A stretch of 64,000 nt of DNA. Origin: Ignelater luminosus. Taxonomy: Eukaryota; Arthropoda; Insecta; Coleoptera; Elateridae. This document shows positions 47,998 to 61,400 of the stretch, in pieces. The position numbers were made by a program, and so were the translations under genes. The notes below the pieces were generated by a model. That model saw only the letters and a list, made by a program, of their open reading frames with translations, made no database searches and had not been told where the DNA came from. The stretch is from NCBI GenBank assembly GCA_011009095.1, contig VTPC01003415.1, forward strand, positions 1 through 64,000, read 5' to 3'. The stretch's first letter is position 1, and the number at the start of each line of letters is the position of its first letter.

Positions 47998-48439
47998 TAC
48001 ATCTCTTGTACAAAATGTTTATAAAAGTTCCTAAGTCCAGTGGGCTGTGAAATTAATCTTGCGACTGCATTTGCTGCCTTTTGAAAAGCAGAATATGTAT
48101 TATAATGTCTGTTATGTTATACACATTGCATCGTTGTTATGATGGTTGCCTAATCTCCTTTTTTTTAGGAATTAAGAAGTTAAAATTAGTTGTTAATAAA
48201 CAATAAATAACAATAAATAAATAAAAAAAATAATAAAAAATGTGGAGCAATACAACAAATTTCAGCACAAGATTAACTAAATTGCTAAAAGCAAGTCAAT
48301 GACATATTTGCAATTGGCAAATGACAGAAAACAAATACGTATTAGTTATAGAAATAAATCAACATCGCGGCACATCAAAATTAGATTCCATAGCCAACTG
48401 GACTCAGGAACTTTTATAAACACTTTGTATAATACACCA

Positions 48440-48914
48440 TTCACGATGTTTCTGGGTCGTATATGGCTGTGGCAGAATGGCAGTTTGAGTATTGTAAACA
48501 GGGCTGTTTATCTATTAACTTGGCTTGTAAAATATTATTGACGCTTAATGTACTTTAAGGTTATGATTTTAACCTGATGCTGTTGCCCTTTGTTTGTAAA
48601 TCTGTAAATCGATTACGCTAAAAGATTATTTCACGAAAATTTCTATTTATTTACATTTATAAATCAATGTTTTAATGTTTTTATTTATAATCTTTGGCAA
48701 TCTTCTTAATAGGTATTAATAGATGCAAAATAAAAAATTTGATCTTTTCTTAACAAAGCAAAACTAATCGGTACTAAACGTTTATGCAAAATTTTTGATC
48801 GCGCAACGGCGCCAAATACAGACGCAGGTATGGCAATTTTCAAGAAAAAGGAAGCAACACTTCCAACCTAACAAAATGAAAGCATGGCCTGTTACGACCC
48901 AGAAACATCGTGAA
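48440..48914. repeat. Perfect 22-bp inverted repeat pair, 475-bp span
   Basis: TTCACGATGTTTCTGGGTCG plus TA at 48440-48461 is exactly mirrored at 48893-48914. No coding sequence is recognised inside. Probably MITE ends or an inverted relic. Confidence 0.5.
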
Positions 48915-49754
48915 CGTTGTATAGCTTGAGTACCTATTGTTTTAGGACAGCTTGACATGATTGTTTATGGGAACTGACAAATTTGATGTTTAATTTTATT
49001 TTTTATAAAAATTAGTTTATTAAATTGTATAATGTACTAATTTGTGTAGTTTCATTATCATTACAAATTAACCCTAAATAGTGTTTGTTTCATATTGCCA
49101 TTTTTCTTTTAGAGATAAATTGTATATATTTTTCCTTGTTATTTCTTTAATTACAATTACTGCCCAATCTTACAAGTTGGCTTATGGGCAGTCCTAACAA
49201 CACGTTGTTGAGAGAGAAAGAAAACTGTCAAACGAAAGGCAGGTGAAAAATTGTATACTTCCTTGACTAATTGATAGTTATACTATACACACAGCCCTTG
49301 TTCACAAAAAAAGTTTTATACCATTACAAACTATTCAAGTCTTCGTCGGGTGTGAAACAGTGTTTTTTAATTTTTTTTCATTAAAAGATGTCAAGAAGTT
49401 CTAAACAGGAAGGGGGATTATATTTAACAAGAAATAGTGTATTTTCGATTTGGTATTCTGGGTGCGTGTATATTCGTTGACAAATCACCATTGCTTTAAA
49501 AGTTGCATTGTTGATTTGGATATGAAGCATAGTCATTTAAAATTCCTATCACTTCAAAACTAAATTGTCAGGAGCTACAAATGCAAATTTATTATCTTTT
49601 TCAACTGCAGATTTATCAAAATCTCACACAGCAGGTAGTCTTTGGTCAAGCTTTCTGCTTATTCTCGTGCAAAGATAATAAAAATTCACTCATTATTAAT
49701 TGAGAAAGTGAAGAATTATGAGTCATTGTTTTCTTGATATTGCAGTATAGAAAA

Positions 49755-50110
49755 GTTTTAGTCAATTGCTATGTGGTAATGAAAGTACTACAAGAAGTTG
49801 GTGCATGTCTGAAATCAAAGTTAGTCCTAATCAGAATCGCATACAAGGGAGATACAAAGAAATTGAAAGTTGCTCGAGAGTGAAGTACCGTACTTTTAAA
49901 AATAGAGCAATATGTTATTAAGAAAAGCTATTTAGAATTAAAAGATATATTTAAATATGAAATCACGGCCTCTTGAGCCACCTTTAGTTTTTTGTATCTC
50001 CCTTGTATGCTGTATGACTTTCTAATTCTGATTGGCAGCAGCTTCGATTTCAGACATACACCAACCTTCTGTGGTATTTTATTTTCATATAATAATTGAT
50101 TAAATTTTTT
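49755..50110. mobile_element. Foldback element with ~120-bp inverted arms
   Basis: The left arm (about 49760-49885) and right arm (about 49970-50105) are inverted copies. Matching blocks are GTTGGTGCATGTCTGAAATC against GATTTCAGACATACACCAAC (one A/G difference) and ATACAAGGGAGATACAAA against TTTGTATCTCCCTTGTAT. The loop is about 90 bp. No coding. Confidence 0.8.
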
Positions 50111-51044
50111 TCCATTTGTTGCAAACTTCTTTGTGTATTATCTGTTTAAAATCTCACTCAGCTTAAGTGCAAAAAAAGCAAATAATAAAAAAACTAATTC
50201 GGTGTAAAATATTTTTATATCATACAATAAAACAATAAATTAAACAAATTCTTGTCTGAAGTATTTGTATTTTTTAAGATTATAAATTTAAAGGTTAAAA
50301 TTATTTCATTCTTGTAATTATTAAGATTGTTACAAAATATTCACAAGACTATTTTCACAGATAATAATTATATATTAAGTTGCAATGAGCCTCAAAAGAG
50401 AAAAAGATACACAATAAATACAGAAAATAATTTACAATACAATATGAAATATTCTAAAAACAATAAATACAATGAAAGCAAGGCACAAAGTGATGAATCA
50501 TGAATTTAAATAACATCGTAAAATGCATGTAAAAAATGGTTTCTTTTTTATTTCTAATGATAACTATTTACACAGTGGAGAAAAATTTAATTTAGTGTTT
50601 CTTTTTATATGAAGGAATTCACATCACAATTCCATCATTAGCAAACGATTCAAAGCACCACATACAAGAGCAAGCAACCACCATGTAGGAGGAAGTAGAT
50701 TCCTTCTTATAAAAGAAAGGTATTTCTTTATTTTATACACAACACTTATTATGTCTGTATGTTCATTTTATACCACCCTTGCATATATATATATACTGAT
50801 AGTAAAACAGGAAACAACTTCTCTTAATTATTCTTACAACTAAATTTATAAATCTATTGTACATAGCACCTTGAACATTTCAATGCCAAATATTTCACCC
50901 ACATTTATTTATTCATTTAAAATATTTTTAATAAAATCTTCGAATACTGTATAAAAAGAGATGAAGCTGCATTTTTAGTCCACAAACGTTTTTAATTGCT
51001 GGACTAGACAATTTATCATTACATATTTCTTTTTTACATATTTT
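50111..51044. other. AT-rich noncoding sequence downstream of Mbs
   Basis: No supported gene. Part of it may be the Mbs 3' UTR, which runs leftward from 52341 for an unknown distance. A short (TA)n tract occurs near 50785. Confidence 0.3.
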
Positions 51045-51560
51045 TTCTTAACAAAACAAAAAGCCATGTCCATGTTATTCACAATTGCCAAAACGGATCA
51101 CTGTCCAAATTTCCTGCTCACAACACATTGTGATATTGTAATTTACCCATAACACATTGAGTTCATTTTTGCAAACAGTGTGTAAAACAAATTAACCAGA
51201 ATGCTTTATGGATAGATTTATTCACTCACAATGCAAAGTAAGACTTCATGCAGCAGTTTTACTCAGGACGTATTATGAGTAATGTAGTAGGTCTGACCGC
51301 ATGTGTTTCAAGTTTATTATTTTATTTGAGTCAAGCTTAATAAAGTCACAATGCGACATGTGCATAGAAAGAAATCCACAAGGAAAAATAAATCTTCATG
51401 AAATCTTACTTCATAAATAAACTTGCTTTACACACTGTTCGCAAAATGAATTCAATGGGTAAATTACAATACCCACAATGCATTGTGAGCAGAAAATTTA
51501 GGCAATGGCTGATTTTGGCTATTGCTAATAACATCCACACTATTCAAAAACAGTTACTGG
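51045..51560. mobile_element. Foldback element with ~150-200 bp inverted arms
   Basis: The left arm (about 51060-51200) is inverted relative to the right arm (about 51410-51550). Matched blocks are ATTGTAATTTACCCAT with ATGGGTAAATTACAAT, TCTGCTCACAA-like sequence with TTGTGAGCAGA, and AACAGTGTGTAAA with TTTACACACTGTT. Pairing weakens toward a ~200-bp centre. No coding. It could lie in the Mbs 3' UTR. Confidence 0.75.
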
Positions 51561-52340
51561 GACTGATCATTAACATTTAAAAAATCACAACATAAAGATA
51601 TATAATTTTTTAATTTATAAAAAAATATTGGCCTGGATTTCTTCAGTTCACTTTAATTCTCAATCTTTAAATGGTCATGCTATTATAAATCTAGTTTTAA
51701 AATCGTAAGAATTGTTATAAATATTTTGTGTGAAAAACGGTCACACAGTAAAGAATTATTATCTTCTAAATACTCAGGAAATAACTACAAAAATCAACAA
51801 AATCCAGACTATATTTTTTATTTTTATATAAATTGTTCATTTTTTACTATAATAAAGCTTACAACAAAAAATATATGTATATACATTAAATAAATTGATT
51901 TAAAGTTGACACATTTAGACACAAAATAATACAAATAAAACAAACTCATGTCTTTTTCATTTCTTAGCTAGATCTGGCTAAAAAATTAATTACGACAATT
52001 CAAATATATTATAATAATATGTAACTTACAAAAGGCAACAAATATTATAAGACATAACATTTTCACAACAATAAAAAAGAAGGCAAAACAGCTGTCTGAA
52101 AGAACGTTCCTACTAATAAAACATGTCATTGAACAAAGTTTGTTAATAAATTAAAAAAAATCTAATCTGTAATACTTGGTGATACTATAGATTAAAATAG
52201 GGCGGAAATACCTTACAATTCCAACAACTTAAATTAATATACATATATATAATTCAAGGGTCACAAAATATAAAGTCCAAAATAATTAATATAAAATGTG
52301 AAAATAGGAAAGAAAGACTAAAAACTATGATCTTACGCTA

Positions 52341-52427
52341 CTACTTTGATAACTTACTAATTACACGAATCAGGGCTCCATTTTCGTCCTTCAACCTCTG
52401 ATTTTCTGTTTCCAGTACTTTGAGTTG
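52341..52427 (-). CDS. Mbs: Mbs distal alternative last exon (canonical leucine zipper)
   Basis: The acceptor TTTTCTAG precedes CAA; 28 codons and TAG. Leu at exon residues 5, 12, 19 and 26 form perfect heptads, and NGALIRVISKLSK is the conserved MYPT ending. It lies 10.5 kb beyond the shared exon. Confidence 0.92.
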   Translation of the reverse strand, partial: QLKVLETENQRLKDENGALIRVISKLSK

Positions 52428-55400
52428 CTAGAAAATAAATAGCAATAAATAAAGGAAACAAATATTAACGAATAAATAGATAAAAACATGCTTAATGATG
52501 GTAGCTGTCAAATGGATACACCAGATATAAGAACATTTTCAAACACATTACACAAAAGTAGAGAAAAGTAAAAAATGTTGTACGTCACAATTTGACATAA
52601 CTTTAAAACACAGATGACCCTAGAAAGCACAATTATTAATTCTTTTTCTTTTATGATAAGACAACAGAATGAAAAGTGTTTTTACTAAAAACAGAAAAAA
52701 CATGGTAAGCTGCAAAATAATAGAAAACAAAACAACCAAGTAATGATGCTACAATTAACTATGCTTTAAAAGAAAGAAAATATATATACACGACACAACT
52801 TGGTAAGATCCATTAGTGTATTAATTTTTAAACTCAAACCCATTCTGTGTTGATTAGACGCATGAAATGAAATATGTTCTGTATTCAATTTTTATGTACA
52901 GAATTGTACCTTAAGTGCAATATGTCAGGTCTGTCAGGTCAAAAGTTGCTCAACTATCTGAAAAGCTTCCATATTAAACAACTGTTTTTAACTGTATTTT
53001 TTATGAGTAAAAAAGAAAAAAGTTATAATTTCAGTGTCTAATATATCACCATCAATGCACTACTTATTGCTGTACAGAGTGTTCAAAAAATAATGGACAA
53101 TATCTGGGCACTGTACTATACAGTGTGTTAACATTTCGATGCTCACTATTGGGATCTCGGAAATTGTAAGAGATACGAAGTCGGTTAAATTAGAAAAAAT
53201 TTGGCTATTTTGGAGATCAGTTTACTTACGCTTTTATTTTTTCAAAAAAGTTCACGGCTTACTAGATATTTGCTAACAACGAAATTATCTTATTTGTTTA
53301 AAATGAAATATCTCAGGAACGAGCAAAGATAGAAAAGAACAGCAACGGGGGTGTTTAGAGAATTTACTCCGAAACACAAAAAAATTATTTTCGCAATCGT
53401 CTTTTGTTTTACTTCGGCGGTGGAACGTAAATCCAAATTTTTTCTAATGCAACACCTACTTGATTTCCATATTACTGAACAGCACGCCTTAAATGCTTTT
53501 CAGTAATACATGGTTTGACATAGCTATTCTTTTATTTTATCCAGTTATGAAGTGAAAATCATTTTTTATCATAGTGTGCCATGACATTTAACACACAAAG
53601 TCGTGGGGTTTTATCAAAGAAATTCATGTGTTATGCAAAAATTGCTAAAACAAAATAAATACGCTTTTATGGGGCATTAGCTGCTTATTTGATGCTATCT
53701 GTGAATGCTCAGTAAAGTATCTTAAGAGCGTGTTTTGTTTTGTTTTAGCAATTGTTACATAACAAATGTAATTTATCTGAGAAAAATCAATGATTTTCAT
53801 ATGTTTAAAGCCATGGCACACTAAGTGGGAAATGCTTTTTATTTAAAAATAAAATAAGATAATTTTGTTTTTAGCAAATATCTAGTAAACCGTGAGTTTT
53901 TTTGAAAAAACAAAAGCATAGATAAACTGATCTCCAAAATAGCCAAATCTTTTCTAATTTAACCGACTTCGTATCTCTTACAATTTCTGAGATTCCAATA
54001 GTGAGCATCGAAATGTGGACACACTGTATACACTATGAATTACTAAAAGAATACCAATATAAGTTTTTGTCATTTAAATGCTCTTTTGGTTGAAAAAATT
54101 GGTTTAAACTAAATTCTTATCAGGTAGCCTGCAGCGTGTTACTCATTTCGTACTACTCACCCTTGCTTTGTTATTGTTATAATTACACTCAGCTTCAATT
54201 TTGTACTAGTAGCTTTTGTGTTTAATCATTTAAAAGGTATACCAATGCAGAATGGTACAGATGGTAATGCACTGGCAGCTAATGAATCTATGCACAATTA
54301 TTTCCCAATCAAAAACAATTAGGCAGAAAACTTTTCGTATCATGACCAAACACACCGCAGACTACGTAATGAACGTTTAGTTTAAACCAATTTTTTCAGA
54401 CAAGAGCTTTGAAATCATAAATGATTCAGTTCCAGACATGGGTGGGTGTATGGGTACTTTTTTTTTTCTTGTCTTGGTATGTATAGTACAACCCCCAAAT
54501 ATTCTCTCCTACTTTTCAGCACCCTGTATAAAGTTAAGTAAGCCATAATGAAGTATTCTTCTGATATAGCGATCGACTGTTCAAATGAATGCGCTATTAT
54601 TTGTTAAATGTCATTTCACTCTCTCACTTTCAATTCTGAATTTTTTCTTATTATTGTTAAATCTTCACTGTAGAATCTATAAAAATATGTTGCAATACTG
54701 CTATGAAATCATTTATGAAACACAGATGCTGGGGAATTTTGCTGTAATGTGTGGGATTTTTGTAAGGCATCCAGAGTACATAGAAGTGCCTGTAAAATGT
54801 ACAGCATCTCATATTCTTGGATAACTTTGTTCATATTGGCATGTTATAAATTTATAAATTACAGTTATTTGTTTTTAATTGCATTTAAATACATAGACGG
54901 TTTTCACAGAATAAGTGAATAGCTCATTCAAAACAATTTTCAATTGTTTTTCCGTCTATTTAAAAGAATGAGGTTGATGATGGTTACTCGAAACCGAAAC
55001 GTTGTACAGGAATTTTGTTAGCGTATTTTAATACAGAACAAAAAGTGGCAATGGAAAAGTGGTTTTAGTTTTCCGATATCTCTTCATATAAAGGAAAGAA
55101 AAAATAATAACGAAAATCGAGAAATCTACTTTTTTTTTTAAATATCTCTGAAACTATGCAAGATATCTAGAATAGCCAACTTTCATCCCATTTAACCGAT
55201 GCTGTATCTCTTACCGTTTTCCAAGATCCCCATGCTGTGCATCCTTATCTTGGACATACTGTATATATAGAACAGCTATTTTCTAATAAACAAAAACAAA
55301 TAAAAATTTTCTAAAATTTCTAATTGTTTCAAGTACCGGTACTTAATGGGTTAAAATGATAACCCATATAAAATAACTACCAAGTAATACATGAAATAAA

Positions 55401-58400
55401 CAATAATCTGAAATAGTATAAAATTGGCTCGATCATGGCAGGATAGCGGAAAGTAATGTATAGGGTGTAAACTTAACGACTCCTCTCTATCTCGTTAAAT
55501 TTATTGTTGTAAATATTATTATTTGATTATTGTTTATTATTTAAGTTGATATTTCTATTAAATTGTGACGAATTCTACACTTGTATTGTAACAAATCTTA
55601 TGAAAATAAATATTATTATTATTATTATCATCAGACAGCAATCACAAATGTCAAAAGTTTTGTTTAAAATGGTGTGTTGGCCAATTGATGTGAGAATCGA
55701 AGTTACAAAACTCCTTTTTATTGATCCTAAATAAAGTACTACATCTGCATGCATTCCCTTTTTAAAGTCTGAAAGCGAAAAAATTGTTACAACTTTTAAG
55801 CTTAATAAATTTAAAACAATAGAAATAGGAAAAATATAATTTACTATTATAGTATCGTTACATTAATATGTTAAGTTGTACTGCATATAAACTTTCAGTT
55901 ATCTTTAGAAGAAAAAAATTTATGACATTTTTCTTAATTCCTTGCATAAGATGATTTACACACCTCTCCATCACTTTCTCGCTTGAAATTTTCCATTTCC
56001 GGCAGAATTCTTTTTTGTCCTTTATTGGTTTATTATTATTCCTCAGGTATCTTTTCACCAACTTCCAGTAAACTTCTATGGGACGAAGTTCTGGGCAGTT
56101 GGGTGGATTGGCTTCTAGTGGGATAACACGCACATTTTATTGGTTTCATACAATATAAAGAGTATTTCTGCTGTAATGTGCACTTGCCAAATCGGCCAGA
56201 AAATAGTTCTAACAGTATGTGCTTGCAGAAAAGGAAGCAAGCATTTTTTGAGACATTCTGTAATATACATTTCTTGATTAATTGTTCCTTGAGTAACAAA
56301 GATTTTGCTTCCCTTTCCGCAAGAACATAAAGCTTGCCAGACGAGGAACTTCTTCGGAAACTTCGCAACAGCTTTAACTCGGTATTTTTTGTCGACACCT
56401 CCACGATGCTTCGCAACATAAAGATTTTGACCAGGAAGTTGTATACAGTCGGCATAAACGTATGTTTCATTGTCCATCACAACGCATCCATCAAAATTCA
56501 TTAAGAATTCATTATAAAGTTTTCTCGCCCTGATTTTAGCTGTTTGATTCTGGATAGCATTTCTATTAGGTAACTTAACAGCTTTGAATGTCTTTTGTTC
56601 ATACTATATTTGTTAGCATTCCTGCCTTAGTTATATGTATTATTATTTTTGCCAAGTATCAATGGAATTGTAATAGTGCGTATAATTTATTTCACATGTA
56701 ATTTGCTTCCGAGAGCTTAAATTTCTTTACTGTCATATTTTTAAAATAAAAATCAAATCATCTGCTAATACTGTCGAATAATGACAATCAATCAAATTGC
56801 ATACAATCAGAAAAACAATAAAACTGTAAAGTCAGGAAAACAAAATTGAAAAACTGCATCCTAGTTTTTCCACTTTTTCTAATTAAAACCAAGTATTGAT
56901 TTTGGAATCCTCATCTTGATTGGCTTATATTAATATGGATAAAATAATCTTAATTAATTAAATTATTACAAACTTGATTTATTTTATTAAGATTTACTTC
57001 TAAGTGAAACCAGGCGAGCATACTCCGCAGCGTTGTCCAGATTTTGGCACATTTGCTACACTATTCAATGTTTCAAACTCTTTAGCTGTTTGAAGAATTG
57101 TGGTCTTACATAGTTTTCTTGTTTGAATAACTGAATAAACCATTTGGATACTTATTAGAAAAAACTTGGCCACATTTGATAACAAGTGATGCATATAAGA
57201 TCCGTGATTGGCCATAGACGAAATGACATAAAGCTGCATTTGGATCGTACTCTTATCAGTAGTTACAATGAATAAGCTTTCATGTAAACTGTGGTAATGT
57301 ATTGGCATTTTATATTATAATAATTCGACATAGTGGAATGTCCATCTTTCTCGTTCATGGCCATATGAGGACACAAATTTTATGGATCACCCATTATAAT
57401 TTTTGTCATAAATTCATAAGCTGCTGCCTTTTGTAATTAATTCCCAACAACGACAATGCAGTATTGTAATACTTTTTTATATAGAGCTTTCATAAAAGAA
57501 GCGATTAATTTGAAACTCTGTTGTTTATGTTGATATACAAATTTATCTTTGTATGTTGGCATCACCACAAACGCCCACTGTTGGAGTTTCATATGCCAGC
57601 AATAAATTGAAAAAGTGGCTTCATACAGTGTAGAGCAGCAAGTATTTATTGTGCAACAGTTTCATTTGTATACCAAAGTAAACAATCAAGTTTCAAAGTA
57701 ATCATTTCCTCCATGAACGCCCTGTGGATTCTGCAGTGAAGAATTAGTAATAAGAGCAGATTAAAGTTAAAGAAGAAAACAAAAATATGACCAATGTTTC
57801 TTTGTATTACTTAAGGAAGTTCCATCATGTCTATAAGGTTTTTGACTTTATTAGAAAACGATCTTATATTCTTTAAATGTTGTAGTGGAAGTACATAACT
57901 ATATATCCACCGAAAGATTAAGGCATCGTACCGATCATTTAAAAGCATAATCTAGTAATGAAGATTCAAATTATTTCACAAGAATCTTATAAGAAAGTAG
58001 CATTTTTGAAAGTTTTCTTCATAATTTATACAGGGTGTATGTAAAATGGCGCATAATAAGTGTACCACATTATTATCATAAACTGAGAAAAGAATTCTAA
58101 TACCGTTTTGACGATAACCTCATTATGGAGTTATTAACATTCCTAATTGTCTTTTGGATTTTTCTATTTTTAATAATTACGATGAAATAATTAATACTTT
58201 AAATAATAAAAAGAAATGTTCAATCATATTTTTGTTTTGAATCTTAATATTTTAACATTAATCTATAAAAAGATGTTGCAATGCTGGATTGTTTATCAGT
58301 AACCTGAAATTTAAATGATGTAAATAATTCAGTATGTATTTAGAAAAAGTTTACACAATTGCCACTGTTTCCAGGCAAGTATGGACATTTGTCATTTTCT

Positions 58401-61400
58401 TACATTTTGAATTCGTCCATTTAACATTTTGAACTTGTATCAGTTCCTGCAACAAGAATCTTTTTAGTGCAATTAGTTTCGTTTGTGTTGATTTGTTTGT
58501 TAAAAATATTATTACGTTCGTGCTTTTGTTTTTTCTTGTTTCACTGTTCTATGTGTTTATGCTGTTTAGATTGTTAAGTATTTAGTTTATAGTTCCTTGT
58601 TCTTAGAATTTTAAGTAAGTTTTTGTCATGGTGTACAGTTTCAATGAGTATGTAGACATGTATTTCATATTAAGGGAATGCCAAAATAACGTTAGAGCTG
58701 CTCAAATGTTGTACGCGCAGCGATATCAAAATAGAAGGCATCCTGACACAAACGAACCTACGTCTTCAGCAGACAGAGGCCACCCACGAAATGTACTATT
58801 GCCACAGGTAGAAGGGAACATTTTAAACTCATTAGATAATGACCCAAATTTAAGTACCCAATCTGCTGCAAAGATTATCTGCATCGTTTGAGATTCTGTC
58901 GATGGTTAAATCGACAACGAGATGCTATTCCAGGATTTACTGGGAAAGTTTTGTGGACAGATGAAGCAACGTTTACACGAAATGAGATCTTTAATGTCCA
59001 CAATATGCATCTATGGGCTGATGAAAACCTTCACGCCATCAATCAATTTAGATTCAGTGTTACTGTATGGGTTGAAATTAGTCGGAATGCTTTAATTGGG
59101 CCTCATATTTTACTTCCTAGATTAAATGCAACCAATTTTGTAGACTTCCTCGAAAATGGTTTATTGGATTTATTGGATGCATTGGGGTGTTCAAACGAAA
59201 CATATCCAGAAAAACAGATTGGGCATGGTGGTCCAGTAGCATGGCCTCCGAGAAGTTTACTCTAGTTTACGAAGAAGAAATCCAAACAGAACAGGTTAAT
59301 TCAACAAACACATAACACCATAATAGTGATTACAAATAATAAAATGGAAGCAAATATATTACGCCGAATTAGAAAATGCCAAGAAGTTAACAGTGCTCAT
59401 ACAGAAAATTTATTATAACATTATTTTCACTAAAATTCATGAAAATTTCTTTCAGTGCTAAATTTCTTGTCTTGCTGAGGTCTTTTTGTCTTGTATCGCA
59501 TTCATTGCAAGAATACATGAAGTTATCACAAATATGTTGCAGATTTCAAAAATCAAATAAAAAGTACGGTATTCCATTTGAAAAAACTAAGTTAGGTAGC
59601 GCCACCTGGCGGTGACGCATTTAATTTAAAAAATTTTTATCACAAAATATGTGCCCCTACCTTACATTTATAACAAAGTCTTCAGAGATATCGCGCTGTC
59701 CCATTCCTCGCTGAACACACTGTATTATGCGCCATTTTACATACTGATTACTGATTAGAAGTTCAAATGATAAAATGCGTACAATGTTTCTGGAAGAGCA
59801 AGAATTGTGTAGTTGATTGAAAAAGAAGGGTTACCGATCACTTAAATGAAATATCTGCAATTACAACCAAGTAATGCCAAGAACAAATTCTCTATCTTTT
59901 CTGTGTGAAAATTTGGCAACACAGCACAGTTTATAGAAAATGATAGAATATGTAGAGGACTTTCTGTTCCTGTGTAAAAAGGCAGAACTGTATATTATTG
60001 AGCTGAGAAGTGTAAATACGAAAAATAAATGCCAAGTAGCCTCTAAAACTATAAATTGTAAGTTAAAAAGGTAATAATGAGTTGTACTATAGTATAATTT
60101 ATTTCATGTGAGAAACATTTTAACATACTGGAAAAAGTAATGTGATTTTGTATTTGATATTTAGAAAAGTGAAAAAAAGTAAATTTGCGATCTCACTAAT
60201 AAGTTCTTTTTATTACAAGTTTGAGTTGCACCTTTACAAGATGAAACTGAACAATATTCAAAACATAAAACAAAAAGAAGCAATGAACTAAGATGACCTT
60301 ATTTTTTGAATTAAGAATTTCAGCTACTAAAAAGGATTGATTTGCCACAAGCTTCAAGTTATGGCCAAGCGAAGACTGGAGTAATGCTGAAAGTTAAAAT
60401 CGGTTGAAAATCTTAACAACATTATGATACGATGATGGATATATCGTTTGTGATCTAAAAGACATTTAGCTCCACTTACATACTGACGTGAGAGGTTATA
60501 TAATGGAAAATCTGAAACCTCCTGCTTTTTAACACTATTTTGCTGATTGCTTGTTCATAGGTTACGTTTTTGCAAAATAAATCTCCCTTTTGTAATCCTG
60601 TGATCACTTCTAACACTATAAAATTCATTTTCAAAAATTGAATGCAAAAGAAAGTAATTATGTGCAACGTTGCCAAATCACTGTGGGAAGTACAATGAAA
60701 GTCACGTCAACACGTAATTATGTTTTAATAAAACAGTTAACAAAATATTTCTAGCATTTCTTGTCTTCTAGGTCAGGTTTCTACTTTCCTTTTACTAACT
60801 AATGAAGCTTCTTTAAATAAAAAAGTATAGCTTTATCTGATCTTAACAAAAAGAGAAAGGACAGAATTGGTTGCCATGGTAATTAGAGAATGTTTAAGTT
60901 TAATGACAAAAGGAGAAACTGACCCTTAAACAACTTTTTCATTCATAATTAAATTATTCTCATACAAATTTGTGCTTTTTAATAAAATCAACTCTCATTT
61001 GATTAGTATGCAGCAATAGAACTTTTCTTAAACTACAAATAATTTTAACTATTTTATCTTAGAAAATGAAAATAAAAAAAATGCAAACTTTGGTAATGAG
61101 GTAGTTTTTGTCAAAACAGTATTAAAACTTCATTCTTAGTTTGTGATGTAGAATAACGTGGTGTACACTGTATATACTATGCGCAATTTTTAATATAACT
61201 TTATAATCTGTTCGCATTGTTTTTAGATAAGAACTGGCCATGTTCTTGGTTTGTTAAGTTGAAAGAGGTGACACTTTTAACAATGTTATCTCTTACATTT
61301 GAATCTAGTTTGTTTAATTAATAAAATAAAATGGTTGCATCCATGAATAGTAATCATGATCATATGCTGCTATCAGTGAAGAAAGTGCTTTTAATGGAAA

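Noticed and set aside
57000-57308. Independent 102-codon minus-strand gene
   Set aside because: Only its last third resembles anything, an HTH linker of the neighbouring IS630-type transposase, so it was folded into that relic.
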